Origin: Vicugna pacos
Taxonomy: Eukaryota > Chordata > Mammalia > Artiodactyla > Camelidae
DNA: 64,000 nucleotides
NCBI RefSeq assembly: GCF_048564905.1
Contig: NC_133009.1
Coordinates: forward strand, 4,171,001-4,235,000
Direction: 5' to 3'
Below are positions 10,701 to 21,959 of this stretch, piece after piece (the first letter of the stretch is position 1; every line of letters begins with the position of its first letter). A model generated the notes under the pieces. That model was not told the origin of the DNA. It saw only the letters and a program-made list of their open reading frames with translations, and did no database searches. The position numbers were made by a program, and so were the translations under genes.

Positions 10701-11109
10701 GCAGGTTGTTTTAACACAAAGTGGAATTTAACTTCTCATTAGTGTATTTTTAAAAGCAAGTGACGTGTTGGACAATGATTCTCCAGGCTTCTTTCAAAAC
10801 ACCCCAAGTATATCACTAATTCTTCTGAAAGACTCACAAAATAAAGGCTGGTCTCACAAGATGACATAAATGATGGGAGGTGAATTATTCTATTCACTAA
10901 ACTATAAAACCACTTCAAACTATACACTGTGGCAACTAAGAACCTTTCCTTCAGAATCTGATAACCTAGACCCACCCTCCTCTAATGCTGCGGGAAATGT
11001 CACATCCAAGGAGCCAAGCAGCAGACCTTACAGCTAAGGCTGTCACCGGCCTCGAGAGTGAGCAAGAGGTCACAGCTGAGCAGGACAAATCAAACCGTGT
11101 TTAGCTAGA
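10701..11109. other. Intergenic, nothing recognised
   Basis: About 400 bases with no gene or repeat that I can name. Short open frames on the minus strand have no supporting context. Confidence 0.4.
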
Positions 11110-12130
11110 GAAAAAATCTCAAATTCTATTTAAGCATGGTGGAATAGATACAATATGTAATCTCCACTTTGTCCCCAAATCCCATGAATATGGTAAAGAA
11201 TAAAAACCGTAAAAATCCACAAAGACAAAGGAAAGAGAAGAGGAGATGATAACGGAAGATGAAAAGCAGGTAGGAGAGGGGACCTGGCACGGAGGGGCAG
11301 AGAGGGGGAATCCCCAGGCCTGCAGAGACGGGAAGCCGCCCAGAGAAGCAGCCTTTGTGCTGAAGACATAAATATCTCAGGAATTAGAGGAATGTGATAC
11401 TCAGAAGGTGTGTGTGCGGAGGAATTCAGCTAAAAATAAGAGAATTTATACCAGATAACTCTGAACTCAGGAACATCAGGCACATCTGAGAACTGGGGGG
11501 TTAATTGGCCGTCTATTCTGAAGAGCTGAACCCCCCAGGCTTTCTCCATTTGGTTCAAAAATGCCAGCAGAGGCATATACCCCCCACTCCCATCCCTGCC
11601 TCTGCTCCTCCACTCCCCCATCACACCCCACCCGGCACAAAATTGGAAGATTCTCTGGGGAAACCAGTCCAAGAGAAAGATGACCACTGCAACTGAATTT
11701 GGAGCTTCTGCCAATGAAATGACTCAGAAACAAAACAAAACAGGAAACCTACAATGAAACTTGGCAAGACTATCGACAAGCTCCAAAAATACGCAGTCAG
11801 ATCTGTGTGTCTGCCTCAGTCTTAAGTATGAACCCAGGGACCACTAGATATTTGAGGGAAGCCTCTAAAATCAGAGCCAGAGACCAAAATAAACAAACAG
11901 GGAGAAGGAACGTGGAGACAACAGACACAATGCAGGGATAAAAGAAAATTAACAAACAATTCTTTTCTTAAAAAAGAATTAGTCTTTGGAATCATAAGGG
12001 GATAGTGCAACCATATATCAAAAAATTACATATATTTTAAAAAAAGGATTCTGAAAATAGAAGGTTCTTGTAAAGTACATGATGATAACAGAAACACATA
12101 CACGATCAAGTTATAGAAAAATCTCCTTCT
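11110..12130. repeat. A-rich region, possibly old LINE 5' sequence
   Basis: The + strand is A-rich with phrases such as 'GAAACTTGGCAAGACTATCG' and 'AAAATCAGAGCCAGAGACC', in the style of the 5' region of old L1/HAL1 copies. I could not anchor it to a known stretch, so this is only a suggestion. Confidence 0.25.
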
Positions 12131-12134
12131 TCAA

Positions 12135-12365
12135 CTCTGACCCTCCTGTTTCGCTCTTTCATCTTATAAGGACAATTGTGATCACACTGGGACAGCCAAA
12201 GAGTCCAGGATAATTTCTGCAGGCCAAGATCCTTAATTTAATCCTGTCTACAAAGCCGCTTTGTCCAGGTAACGTAACATCCACAAGTTCTAAGGATTAG
12301 GATGCAGACATCTTTGTGGGACCATTACTTTGCCCGCTACAGGAGGTGGGATTTCAAACGGCTAC
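12135..12365 (-). mobile_element. MaLR-type LTR fragment
   Basis: 'CTTATAAGGACAATTGTGAT', 'GAGTCCAGGATAATTTCTGC', 'CAAGATCCTTAATTTAATCC', 'TTTGTCCAGGTAACGTAACA' and 'GGATTAGGATGCAGACATCT' are the reverse complement of the same LTR group seen in sense at 46,385-46,852. Old fossil, LTR only. Confidence 0.6.
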
Positions 12366-13154
12366 AGGCAACTTCTCATTCCTGGATGGGCCACCTCTAC
12401 CTCTGGTCCACAGGAAACTCATTCTTGGCCTGGATAGAAGCTGAGCAACTCTTCTTGGCTTGCTCCACTCCCACAGCAGGTAGCCAGCCGGCCTCACCTC
12501 TCCCCTGGATTCCACGGCCAGGAGTCAGTCTTTGCCCTGACGGCAGGGCGCACCGCACGGTCACCGGAAGCCCGTGTCGTTAGACTGGAGGCACAGGACA
12601 AGCACCACCATGTCCTTCCCTGAGGTACAGAGGTCAGTTTCAGCATGGCTCCCTGAGGGGACATCTGCTTCACTGCCCCTCAAGCTCCACTCCCAACCCT
12701 CTCATACCCTCGGTACAGGGCGTTACCTCACTGGCATTTCTTGGTAGAATTTTCTGCAGGTCGGCCTCTCATCTCAGTCTGGAATCATTTCTCTTTTACA
12801 TTGTAGTGATTCAGTTGGAGTATCTTACTTCATCTGCTGTTATAAAAAGAGTAAGGAGAAAACTGGGCCATAATCCAACCACAAAAATAAATAAATACAA
12901 ATAATTCATACTCACTTAAAACTCGTTTTCCTAATGATGAAATATGTTCAAGTTAAAACAAAATGCCATCTCCACTGATGAGATGACAACACCCTGGGAG
13001 GAGCTGCATGGACCTTTTATACACTGCAGAGGGGAACGCGAACATTTTGGTTGGTGATATTTCAATATGCATCAACGTCTTTAAAGTGTATATTTGATCA
13101 ACATTGGAAGGTGTACAGAGATGACTAAGGATATTCACTGAACCATTTATATTA
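12366..13154. other. Intergenic, nothing recognised
   Basis: No gene or repeat that I can support. A 93-codon + frame at 12,302-12,583 has no splice or homology support. Confidence 0.45.
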
Positions 13155-13535
13155 ATAAAAGTGATTGATGACTAATCATTAAAGGGTTGGTTAAATAACT
13201 CATCGCCTCTATATATGATGTAAAGCTTTGTAACGCCCTGAAGTGATGTTATAGAGGATTAAGTGACATCAGTAAGTAAGTCTGGATAAGTCTGGGTATA
13301 TTGACAAATGAACACACGTGACTTGAAAAACAGCATTTACAGAAAAATTTTGTGGGATAAAGCATATGGGAAATAAACATTCAGATGTTAAAATTGGTTA
13401 CCTTAATGTGGTTGGATTATGAGTAAATTCTAATTTTCTTCTTTGATTTTCCTATAATTTTTTAAACATATAACTATAAAACTGTATTTATTATAACTTT
13501 TACAATAAAATCAATATTAAAAATAGTAAATAGTT
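13155..13535 (+). mobile_element. Old L1 3' end
   Basis: 'GGGTTGGTTAAATAACTCAT', a diverged central part, 'GGTTGGATTATGAGTAAATT', 'TTTGATTTTCCTATAATTTT' and 'TTATAACTTTTACAATAAAA' match the order of an old L1M-type 3' end. The following 13,536-14,230 holds AT-rich sequence and no gene. Confidence 0.65.
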
Positions 13536-14231
13536 TTTTTTTTTTTCCCATCTCCTCAGCACAGTTGTCTTTGAAAATTGGTTTTGATGTAAGTGGAGCC
13601 TGTCGGGGTGTTTTGGGAGGCACTGTCTCCGTATAGGGGAGCAGGACCCTGGAAAACAGCCAGCAGGGACAGGGCGAGACAGGCCACATCAGGACTCGCA
13701 AAGGTGGGAAAGTAGCTGGATCAGGCAGGTGTCTAAAGCCAGTGCCCTATTAATAGACAGTGTGCTTGCCCCTTGGGAGCCCCAATCAGCAAACATTGGT
13801 TCTGTGCCCATGCAGGAGAAAGAGACTATTCTGTTTGAGCTTCAAAGGGCTGGTTAAGGAGAGAAAAAAATGTATGAAATGATTACAAAGGTATGCAGCA
13901 ATATGTTAAAATAATACAGGTATATTTATTTTGATATATAAATAATACAGATATATTTATTTTGACTATTTTGATATATTGGCTGGATTATGTAAGTGGT
14001 AGGGGTGGTACCCAGTAAATAATTAGAGTTTTGATTTGTTGAGAAAAGGTAGGTGAAATACATGAATAATTGTATTAGTTTCAACCAAAACCCACCTTAA
14101 AGGAGAAGCTCATGCTCATTATGCAAGCATGTCTTCATTCAGTGTTTTGGAAGGAAAAAAGAAAGAAAGGAGGAAGGGAAGGGAAGCGGGGAGCGAAGAA
14201 AAAGGAAGAGACATTTCCAGTGCGAAGCATG

Positions 14232-14420
14232 GCTAAGCCAGCGGTTCTCAAAGTGGGGTCCCTGGACCAGCTGTATCAACATTGCCTGGAATTGGTTAGA
14301 CACGCAAATCCTCAGGCCCCGCCCAGACTCAGCCGCAATGGGGGTGGGGCCCAGCAGACTGTGCTTTAACAAGTCTTCCAAGGAATTCTGAGATGGCTAA
14401 AGTTTGATAAACACGGGCCT
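14232..14420 (+). mobile_element. MER5-like non-autonomous hAT transposon
   Basis: Begins 'AGCGGTTCTCAAAGTGGGG' and ends with an 'AAAGTTTGATAAACACGGG' inverted-repeat-like end. The middle has 'GCAAATCCTCAGGCCCCGCC' and 'GGGGTGGGGCCCAGCAGACT'. This is the plan of MER5-type hAT-Charlie relics. Confidence 0.8.
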
Positions 14421-14864
14421 AAGCAAAGACATCAAAGCTGCTCCGAGCAGGTGTGGGTGCAGAGGTGTGGGTGGCTTTACTGGAATGAAGAAGTCATAGC
14501 AGAGCATTGGAGACCAGGTGGGAAATACAGGACCCGGGAAGGCTCTGTATTACAGGACGTAACACAATTTAATTTTTGTCACGAGCAATAAGACTGGTAT
14601 TTACATATGGCTAATAGGAAGGAAACGTGTTAAGGAAAAAAAATCACCCGTGCTCTCTCCTCACCAACACATCAATTAGCTTAATATTTCCCCTGCTGCG
14701 CTGCAGTGTTTGCACGTATGCATAGATAATGTTGACCCTGTTATAATGAAGTCATACGTGCAGTTCTGGAGTTTTGTTTAGCTGCTTTACTATTTGGTAG
14801 CTCGCAACACTGTGATACGTTAATCAGTGAGTTTAACATTTGTGATTTTCTTCTTCAGCATAGT

Positions 14865-15035
14865 ATTGGAAGTCCTAGCTGAAGCTATTAGGCAAGGAAG
14901 AGAAATAAAAGCCATCTAACTCGGAAAGGATGAAGTAAAACAGTCACCATTTGTGGCTGACATAATTTTATGCATAGAAAACCCTGAAGACTCCACCTAA
15001 AAAAAACTGTTAGAAATAATGTAATACCTCTTGCT
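14865..15035 (+). mobile_element. L1 ORF2 fragment
   Basis: 'AGTATTGGAAGTCCTAGCTG', 'GAGAAATAAAAGCCATCTAA', 'TGCATAGAAAACCCTGAAGA' and 'CTCCACCTAAAAAAAACTG' correspond to the reverse-transcriptase part of L1 ORF2. Short and decayed, with no complete coding frame. Confidence 0.8.
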
Positions 15036-15039
15036 TCTT

Positions 15040-15375
15040 ATATGTACTGGAAATATTTTCCAAATCTTGTTTTTCTTTTTATTTATTTATATTGTCATTT
15101 GGGGAAGAGGGGGGTAGATTTTTTAAAGTACATTTAAATTTCTCTTTTCTTATACTGTTTTTCCTAAGACTTTAAAGCTTAGAAAATCACTCCTTTAGAT
15201 TTATGATAAATATTCATTTCTATTTTCTGCTAGTTTTTTTTTGAGTGATTTTATTTTTCTTCAGGTGTTCAATTGATTAATCCATCTGGAATTTATGTCA
15301 GCAATTAATCAGGGCAATCTATTTTCTAAATTGCTCATTCCTTTATTATTCAGCGACACTTACCAAATGTAAAAT
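15040..15375 (-). mobile_element. L1 fragment, opposite strand
   Basis: 'CTTCAGGTGTTCAATTGATT' followed by 'AATCCATCTGGAATTTATGT' and 'TTCCTTTATTATTCAGCG' reads as antisense L1. With the ORF2 piece just before it, this may be another rearranged L1. Confidence 0.5.
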
Positions 15376-15619
15376 TTTCACTGTTATAGGACAGCCAGGG
15401 GCTATCTGAGCAAAGTCACTGCACCAAGACACCATCCTGAGAAGCAGCAGAGGGGCCCCTTCATGTTCTTAGGAGTTTGAGCTTTGAAGTGAGTGCTTCA
15501 CCTAAAAAAGTGCTCAAGGTGGAAGAGGTTAAGTTAGCATTAATCATCAGGGGGAAGACTCTTGTCAATACCACGTCATCCTTGCTAGCAATAGAACTTA
15601 GCATCTAGAATGAAATGTG

Positions 15620-15713
15620 ATTTTAATAATAAATGATGAATGAAATAAATAGAAATAAAATAAATAAAATAATAAAAATTATACTTTCATATTTATGAAT
15701 TTTGAAACTACCA

Positions 15714-15747
<34 letters not shown>
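15620..15747. repeat. A-rich tract and (CA)n microsatellite
   Basis: An AATAAA/AATAAAT-rich tract at about 15,625-15,680 is followed by an uninterrupted CA run at 15,714-15,746. Probably polymorphic in length. Confidence 0.9.
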
Positions 15748-15748
<1 letters not shown>

Positions 15749-16674
15749 CATTTGAGGCCCTTTCTGGGCTTCTGTTCCCTCACTGGTTCAAAATGTATCT
15801 TTTGGAGTCAGAACAAAGCTTTAAATGTGACTGGGCACTTTGTGCCCCCATAGGCAATGAAGAAAGAGATCTATTTCTTTTTTCCTTTTCTTTTTTAACA
15901 GGCATAGTTGGGATTTCTTTACGCTTTGCATCTAGGGGCTCAGAACTCTGTGATGTACTGTTAACCTTGTATGAGGTGGCTGATGGCCACGTGGGCAGCT
16001 GTAGGAAGCTTCATACTGGGAGTAAACACAGGAGAGTGGGACAATTCGGAAGATGTTGCCAGATTTGCCTCCAGAGAATCCCTGCACATCCCCTTGTTCC
16101 CTATATCCCATGAGTCTCCATGTGTCTGGCATAGCCCTGATTTACACCTGTTGTCCCAACACAATGGTTGAAAGCCCCCTTTCACTTTCAAAAGTGTCCT
16201 AGTCTGAGTAATAAATGACACGGTCACCCTAGCTATGAAGCCTTTTGGTCACAAGGTGGCAGCATTTGCCCACAGTTGAAAGAGGACTGCAGCGTGAGGG
16301 TGGCTCCACCATCCGCGGTGGAGAAAGTGGCCCCTTCATTAACCCAGGACAGAGCCAGAAATACAGCACCAGACCAAGGAAATGAGGGTACCTGAGTATG
16401 CAAGGACTTGTCAGGGCGTCATCTTGTCTATCCCCAGACCTGGCAGCTGTGAGAGAAGCTGTCCTCAGGCTGGGGACTCTCAGCCTGTGAAATTAGACCT
16501 CGGTACCTGATCCCCAGGGCAGGGCTTGTCCAGCAGCAGTTTCTGAGACCCTGACTGCCCGACACCAGTCCTTGCACTGACGGTGCACACTACTTAGGTG
16601 TGTCCCACTGGCCCATGAAGAAGGTATTTGTTTTCAGATGACACTTTGTCAATTCTCTTCTTCTGTTTTTTTTT
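15748..16674. other. Intergenic, nothing recognised
   Basis: Open frames across 15,793-16,227 on both strands overlap and have no homology that I recognise. No repeat identified. Confidence 0.45.
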
Positions 16675-17545
16675 TCCTTGTTATTGGGTTGAATTTCATC
16701 CTCAAAAAAGACAGATTGAAGTCCTAACACCCAGGACCTCAGAATAGCCTTATTTGAAAATAATGTTGTTACCAAAGGCAAGTTGGTGTGCCCGCCGCAC
16801 CATGAGACCAAACACACTGAAACGCTGAAGTTTGGAGCAGAGAAAGTTTTACTGCAGGGCCGAGCAAGGAGGACGGGGTGGCTTATGCCCAAGAAAAGCC
16901 TGAACTCCCTGAAGGGTTTCAGCAAAGTATATTTAAAGGCCAGGTAAGGGAGTGGGACCACAGGGTCCGTGATCAGCTCGTGCACAGTTCTCTGACTGGT
17001 TGACACTGAGGTAACAGGGTGTCAACACTATCAACTCGTAGGCGCCAGAAGGTCTGGGGGCCACGCCGATCATCCAGTAGTTAATTTCTTCCCTTTGGTG
17101 GTGGTTTGAAGCATCTGAAAAACTCAGGAAATATGCATGAGATCCTGTTATCGGGGTACTTCAGAGAGGAGCTGCAGCAGAGGACAGGGGGGAGGGGTCT
17201 GACCCTAGAAGGACCCCAGGGTCCTGCTAGTTTACAACGTCATTAAAAATGCAATTAGTTAAAATAAGGCCCTACAGAGAAGAGTTGGCCCTTCACTCAA
17301 AGCGTCTGGTGTCTGTGTAAGAAGAGAGGAGAGAGATTGACGTGATGCTGCTGCCCCAGGTCAGGGGACACCTGGGGACACCAGCAGCTGGAAGAGGTAA
17401 GGATGAATCTTTCCTAGAGGCTTCAGAGGGATCATGGCCCCCCACAACACCTTGATTTCGGACTTCTAGCCTCTGTGACTGTGAGAGAATAAATTTCTGT
17501 TATTTTCAGCACCCAGTTTGTAATACATCATTGCAGTAGGCCCAG
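16675..17545 (+). mobile_element. MaLR (MLT1-like) LTR split by another LTR
   Basis: The left piece (about 16,675-16,770: 'TTGGGTTGAATTTCATCC', 'TTGAAGTCCTAACACCCAGG') and right piece (about 17,235-17,545: 'CAATTAGTTAAAATAAGGCC', 'CACCTTGATTTCGGACTTCT', 'GAGAATAAATTTCTGTTATT') together make one MLT1-like LTR. About 460 bases of a different LTR sit between. Old fossil, LTR only. Confidence 0.65.
16775..17232 (-). mobile_element. LTR inserted in the MaLR LTR
   Basis: A GC-rich block with 'GCAGAGAAAGTTTTACTGCA' reads like the reverse complement of a retroviral R-U5 region, probably ERV1 class. It interrupts the MLT1-like LTR, so it is younger than its host. Limits and family tentative. Confidence 0.4.
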
Positions 17546-17569
17546 AAAACTTTTTCACTTCACACTGTT

Positions 17570-18110
17570 ACCTATTAGCATCTATTGCTGCATAACATTG
17601 CTCCCACACAGTCAGCAGATAAAACAACACATCTTTATTATCTCATGGTTTCTTTGGGCTGAGAGTCCCAGCACAGCTTAGCTGAGTTCTCTGCAAGGCT
17701 GCAATCAAGATGTCGGCCAAGGCCCGGTTCTCATCCAAGAGCTCAGCTGGGGAAGAATCCATCTCCAAATTCACATGGTTCTTGGGAGGATTCACGTCCT
17801 TGTGGCCTCCTGGACTGAGAGCCTCCGATTCTTTCCGGCTGCCGGTCAAAGGCTGCCTTCACTTCCCTGCCACGTGGCCCCCTCCACGGAGCAGCTTGCA
17901 ACATTGCAGCTGGTTTTAGAAAAGCCAGCGGGGGAATGAGTCACCTTGCAATCTTATGCATCTGAATCGTGGAAGAGACCTCTCACCACCTGTGATGAGT
18001 GCCACCGGCTTAGACTCACGTGCCACACATACTGCACTCACGTACAAGAAAAAGCATGAACACCAACCAGGAGGCAGGCATCATGGGGGCCACACTCTGT
18101 CAGGAGGGTG
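17570..18110. repeat. Old dispersed repeat, family not named
   Basis: 'CATCTATTGCTGCATAACAT', 'ACATCTTTATTATCTCATGG', 'AAGGCTGCAATCAAGATGTC' and 'CAACATTGCAGCTGG' belong to a widely dispersed mammalian repeat. I recognise the phrases but not the subfamily. The antisense frame at 17,643-17,849 is a by-product. Confidence 0.5.
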
Positions 18111-18925
18111 AGCAACCAATTAGCTGGGGATCAGGTTTCCAGGCTGACCTTCCGGATGCACAAGTCTCTGCCTGGTCACTGTCTCCCCACACATCCAAAT
18201 GATAAACATTATTTTTTCCTCCCCATCCTCAAATTGAAAGCTAGTCTCACTGGTCTGTGGGATGACTCCCTCCTGAGACTTCCTCCTCCCTCTCTGCTGC
18301 CGATCGGACATGACACAGAAGAAAGACCCTAACTCCTGGGACGGGGCAGAGAGTGAGAGCTGAGGACAGGCTGGTCCGGGTCAAGGACTGGCTGCTTTCT
18401 CCCAGAATCAGGGGGACTGTCATCCTCCTCCCTTCGTGCTCACTCACTGTTCCCTTGCCTTGCTGCTGGGCCTGGGGCCAGTCCCACTTTATGGCAGGGA
18501 CAACACTCTCCCACGATCCACGTGCCTACGCTTTCCCCATCCTCCTTTGTGGTTAGGCTGGGGCCATGTGACCAGTGAGGCCAAGTGTTGAGAGGGCAGT
18601 GGCACAGGATGGAGGGGGCTTGGTTCCCAAGAGGTGGCCCTCCCTGGGGGAGAGCCCCTGCCAACCCACATGGGGTGTTGTTTGATTGAGGAGTAAGGCT
18701 CACCGTGTTAAACCGCTTAGATTTTAGGATTTGCCTGTTGCATCCACCGTGCAATAAGCATCCTCACTGATCGCCTCCCTTTGGGTTTCTTTATCAGCCC
18801 CCAGGCAAAAACACTGCAAAGAGAAGCTCAGCCAAGCACATCTGAAGCAACCTGAACCTGTGCTGGGACCAAGCACTTTGCCAGGGCCACCAGAAGGGTG
18901 ACACTGACCATGGTTCTGTTCTGTG
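18111..18925. other. Intergenic, nothing recognised
   Basis: Several overlapping short frames on both strands and GC-rich sequence, with no homology that I recognise. A dispersed-repeat origin is possible for 18,400-18,700. Confidence 0.4.
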
Positions 18926-19075
18926 CCATCTACAAGCCATGTGACCTTGGACAAATGCCTCAGTTTAACAACTATGCCTCAGTTTCCACACCTGTAAAAT
19001 AGGGCTTTGCTCATAAAGCTTTTGTGAAGAGTAAATGAATAAACATGCAGAGCAGTGGAAGGGTTCCAGGCTCAT
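18926..19075 (+). mobile_element. MIR SINE relic
   Basis: 'AAGCCATGTGACCTTGGACA', 'TGCCTCAGTTTCCACACCTG', 'TAAAATAGGGCTTTGCTCAT' and 'GTGAAGAGTAAATGAAT' follow the MIR core in sense. The bases from 19,076 to 19,644 show nothing recognisable. Confidence 0.85.
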
Positions 19076-19644
19076 TATCTGTTTCACTGGCTGGGATGCA
19101 GGTATGTGCTCTGGGGTACTACATGGTGCTTAGCTGAAACCTTAACCTGTCAGCACAGGTCCCTGGGGGCTGCTCCTTGACCTAAGGAAAGGACTGGGCC
19201 ACCCAGCTCCAAAACAAGGCCCTACTTAAAACTCTTTCTTCCTTCCCCAGCTCCCTGTTTCAGGCGCTTACCTTCCCTGCCTCGACACTAGAGGGCGCTG
19301 CTCGACTGGCACCATCCAAATCTCCAGTTCTGATTCTCAGCCCAGGCAGCAGCTGGCAGGGGCTGGGCAGGGGGCTGAACTTACCACTTTGAATGAGATG
19401 TTGAGCTTCTCACCCATCCAAACGGCGAGCCACCCTGAGTGTTGCCAGCACCGCGCCTCTCCAGACCTGTCCTTGACGACTTTCTTACAGCCCTGTTCTT
19501 TCCCTCCTTGATAGTCACTAGTGTTTGTACTTGCTTCTACGCTGATGGGGTCATGCCCCCTCCTCCCCAGACCCTCAGCTCCATGTAGGGAGGGACGTAC
19601 CTGTTTTATTCACTGTGCATTTCTAGCCCCAGTGTAGTGTCTTA

Positions 19645-19772
19645 CCAGGCTATCTGTTTTTTCTTTGTTGTGGTGGTGGTTGTGGTTTTTAACAGAGGTA
19701 CCGGGAACTAAACCCAGGACCTCATACATGCTAAGCATGCGCTCTACCACTGAGCTATACCCTCCACCCTCG
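19645..19772 (-). mobile_element. Camelid tRNA-derived SINE (Vic-1 type)
   Basis: Reverse complement of the tRNA-like head: B-box complement in 'ACTAAACCCAGGACC' and A-box complement in 'CTACCACTGAGCTATACC'. The tail side is short and T/G-rich. An L1 3' end fragment abuts at 19,780. Confidence 0.85.
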
Positions 19773-19779
19773 TGTATAT

Positions 19780-19890
19780 TTTTTAATTTTTTTGAAGTAC
19801 AGTCAATTACAGTGTGTCAATTTCTGGTGCACAGCAGTCATGCATATCCATGCATATATTCGGATTTATTCCTGATAAGTACTTGAGGAC
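19780..19890 (-). mobile_element. L1 3' end fragment
   Basis: 'TTTTGAAGTACAGTCAATTA', 'CAGTGTGTCAATTTCTGGTG' and 'CAGTCATGCATATCCATGCA' are antisense L1 3' end. Bases 19,891-20,632 hold no gene or repeat that I recognise. Confidence 0.75.
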
Positions 19891-20632
19891 TCATCAGATT
19901 AACCCCCCTCTCCTCCCCTCCCTCTGCTCACCTCCCCCACCCCACTGGGTACCAGCCTGACTCGATGCTACCCACCACTACCAACCCAATCTCATCGCCT
20001 TTGGTTACCATCAGAATTTCCTAACAGGTTTTCTCAAAAGTTTGCTCTCTAATACACTTTGTCCACTCCTCTACCCTGCTCAAAAAACCATTACTCACAG
20101 GTTCAATTTCCAACTGCTTTCAAGACATACTGGCAAGTTCATCTGGAAGTGAGCAGTTTTGATGGTGGGGGGTGAGGAGTGTTGAACGTCCTTGAGTCGA
20201 AAAATTCTTATCTCTGTAGCAAGGAGAGTCATGCTGGCTTAGGGGTTGTTGCAAAGCTTAAATGACATCGTGGCAGGCACAGGAAGTGGCAGAAAACAGA
20301 CATTCAGTAAAGGATGCATATTTGCATCAATAATATTCTATGATTTTAGTGCAAAGGAATGAGGATTGTTCAGGTAAGCAAACAGAAAACTCTAGTGGAC
20401 TAGTTCAAAGACTGCTGAGGGAGAAGGGAGTAGATTTAATCTGATAGTTCTCTTTCCAGAAGGTGGAAGCATTACCAACAGGTAGGAATGAAAAGCAGTT
20501 AGATTTTTTTTCTCGATTACGATTTCCTGAACCTTAGAGGTGTTTGAAAATAGGATGGCTTTATGTGAGTTCCCTGTCACTGGAGGTAATCAAACTGAGG
20601 TGGAATGTCTCCTTCTAAAAGAAGTCTTTATT

Positions 20633-20995
20633 ACACGATATCACTTCTATGTGGAACCTTGAAAAAATGAGACAAACGTATTTACAAAACAGAAACAGAC
20701 TCACAGACATAGAAAACAACCTTATGGTTACTAAAAGGGAAAGAGTGAGGGAGGGGTAAATTAGGGGCTGGGAATTAGCATAAATAAATTACTATATATA
20801 AAACAGATAAACAACAAGGTCCTACTGTGTAGCACAGGAAACTATATTCAATATCTTGTAACAACCTATAATGAAAAAGAACATGAAAAATAATATGTAT
20901 TTATTTGTATGATGGAATCACTATGCTGTGCACCAGAAACTAACATGACATTGTAAATAACTATACAATAAAGATACGACTAATTAAAAACGTCT
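20633..20995 (+). mobile_element. L1 3' end
   Basis: Sense copy parallel to 2,549-2,915: 'GATATCACTTCTATGTGGAA', 'AAACAGAAACAGACTCACAG', 'ACAACAAGGTCCTACTGTGT', 'CAATATCTTGTAACAACC', ending near 'AACTATACAATAAAGATA'. 5'-truncated. Confidence 0.9.
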
Positions 20996-21955
20996 TTGAA
21001 GGTATCGTGCCTCGAGGAGAGATTTGGTCACTTCTAAGATCCCTTACGCTTTATGATTCTATGATAATTTATGATTCTATGGTTCCTTTCCTAACTTCTT
21101 TGGCTCATTGAATTCTCTCACTCTTTTGAGGTCTTATTTTTGGGAATATATAAGTTTGTATTGATATTTGAGTTTTCATGTTCTTTCCACAATTAGGTAG
21201 TACTTTTCTTGAGGACCATACTTTATATTTATGCCTTACTGCCCTCTCCCTAAGGCACCCAGCATCGTTCCATACGGTCTTTTGGGTTCTCAACAAAGAA
21301 TGATCAGGGAGGAAGGGAGGATCCAGCCCAGTCTTGATTTTAGAGAGCAGAGCTCCCATGATGAATGTGGGGATGTAGGATTCCAGCTCCTTTTCTCCTT
21401 CAAGATAAACCTCAGCTTCATAACTAGAACAGTCAGGAAGGAGATAACCCTTGGAATATCGAGAATCTTATGCATCAGGTTTTGAAATGCAAAGTGAGGC
21501 TTCAGCATTCCCTTAGGCATCTTTGTGTAGAACCATAAAAAAACAAAACAAAAACCAAAAAATGGGTGAATGAAGGAAGAATTAGGGGTAATGATCTCTG
21601 AAGATATTTTGCCTTCAATTAAGTAATTTTTTCACTGTAGAGCTTAAAAGATGATAGTGTGAACAAACAAGCTTTACTTAGAACTTAAAGGGGAATCAGA
21701 TTCCCCATCATTGTAACACTTTTCCCATTGCTGCAAGTCTGGAGACTAACTGCATCCGTCTGCTTGTTTCAGTATTCGGTGGGGAAATGGCCCGTGAGAG
21801 CCTCCTAGTATCAGCTCCTGTGAGATTTCAGGAAAGTTGGGCAAGTAACATAACATCCTCTCAATAAAGGAAAGTTGAACTTGCCTTTTCTATTTCATAC
21901 ACATACCCAGGCTTAACACCAAAGAGAAAGGAGATACCTTGGGGGAGTGGGTGGC
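20996..21955. other. Intergenic, nothing recognised
   Basis: No gene or named repeat. The overlapping short frames at 21,105-21,520 on both strands lack supporting context. Confidence 0.45.
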
Positions 21956-21959
21956 GTGC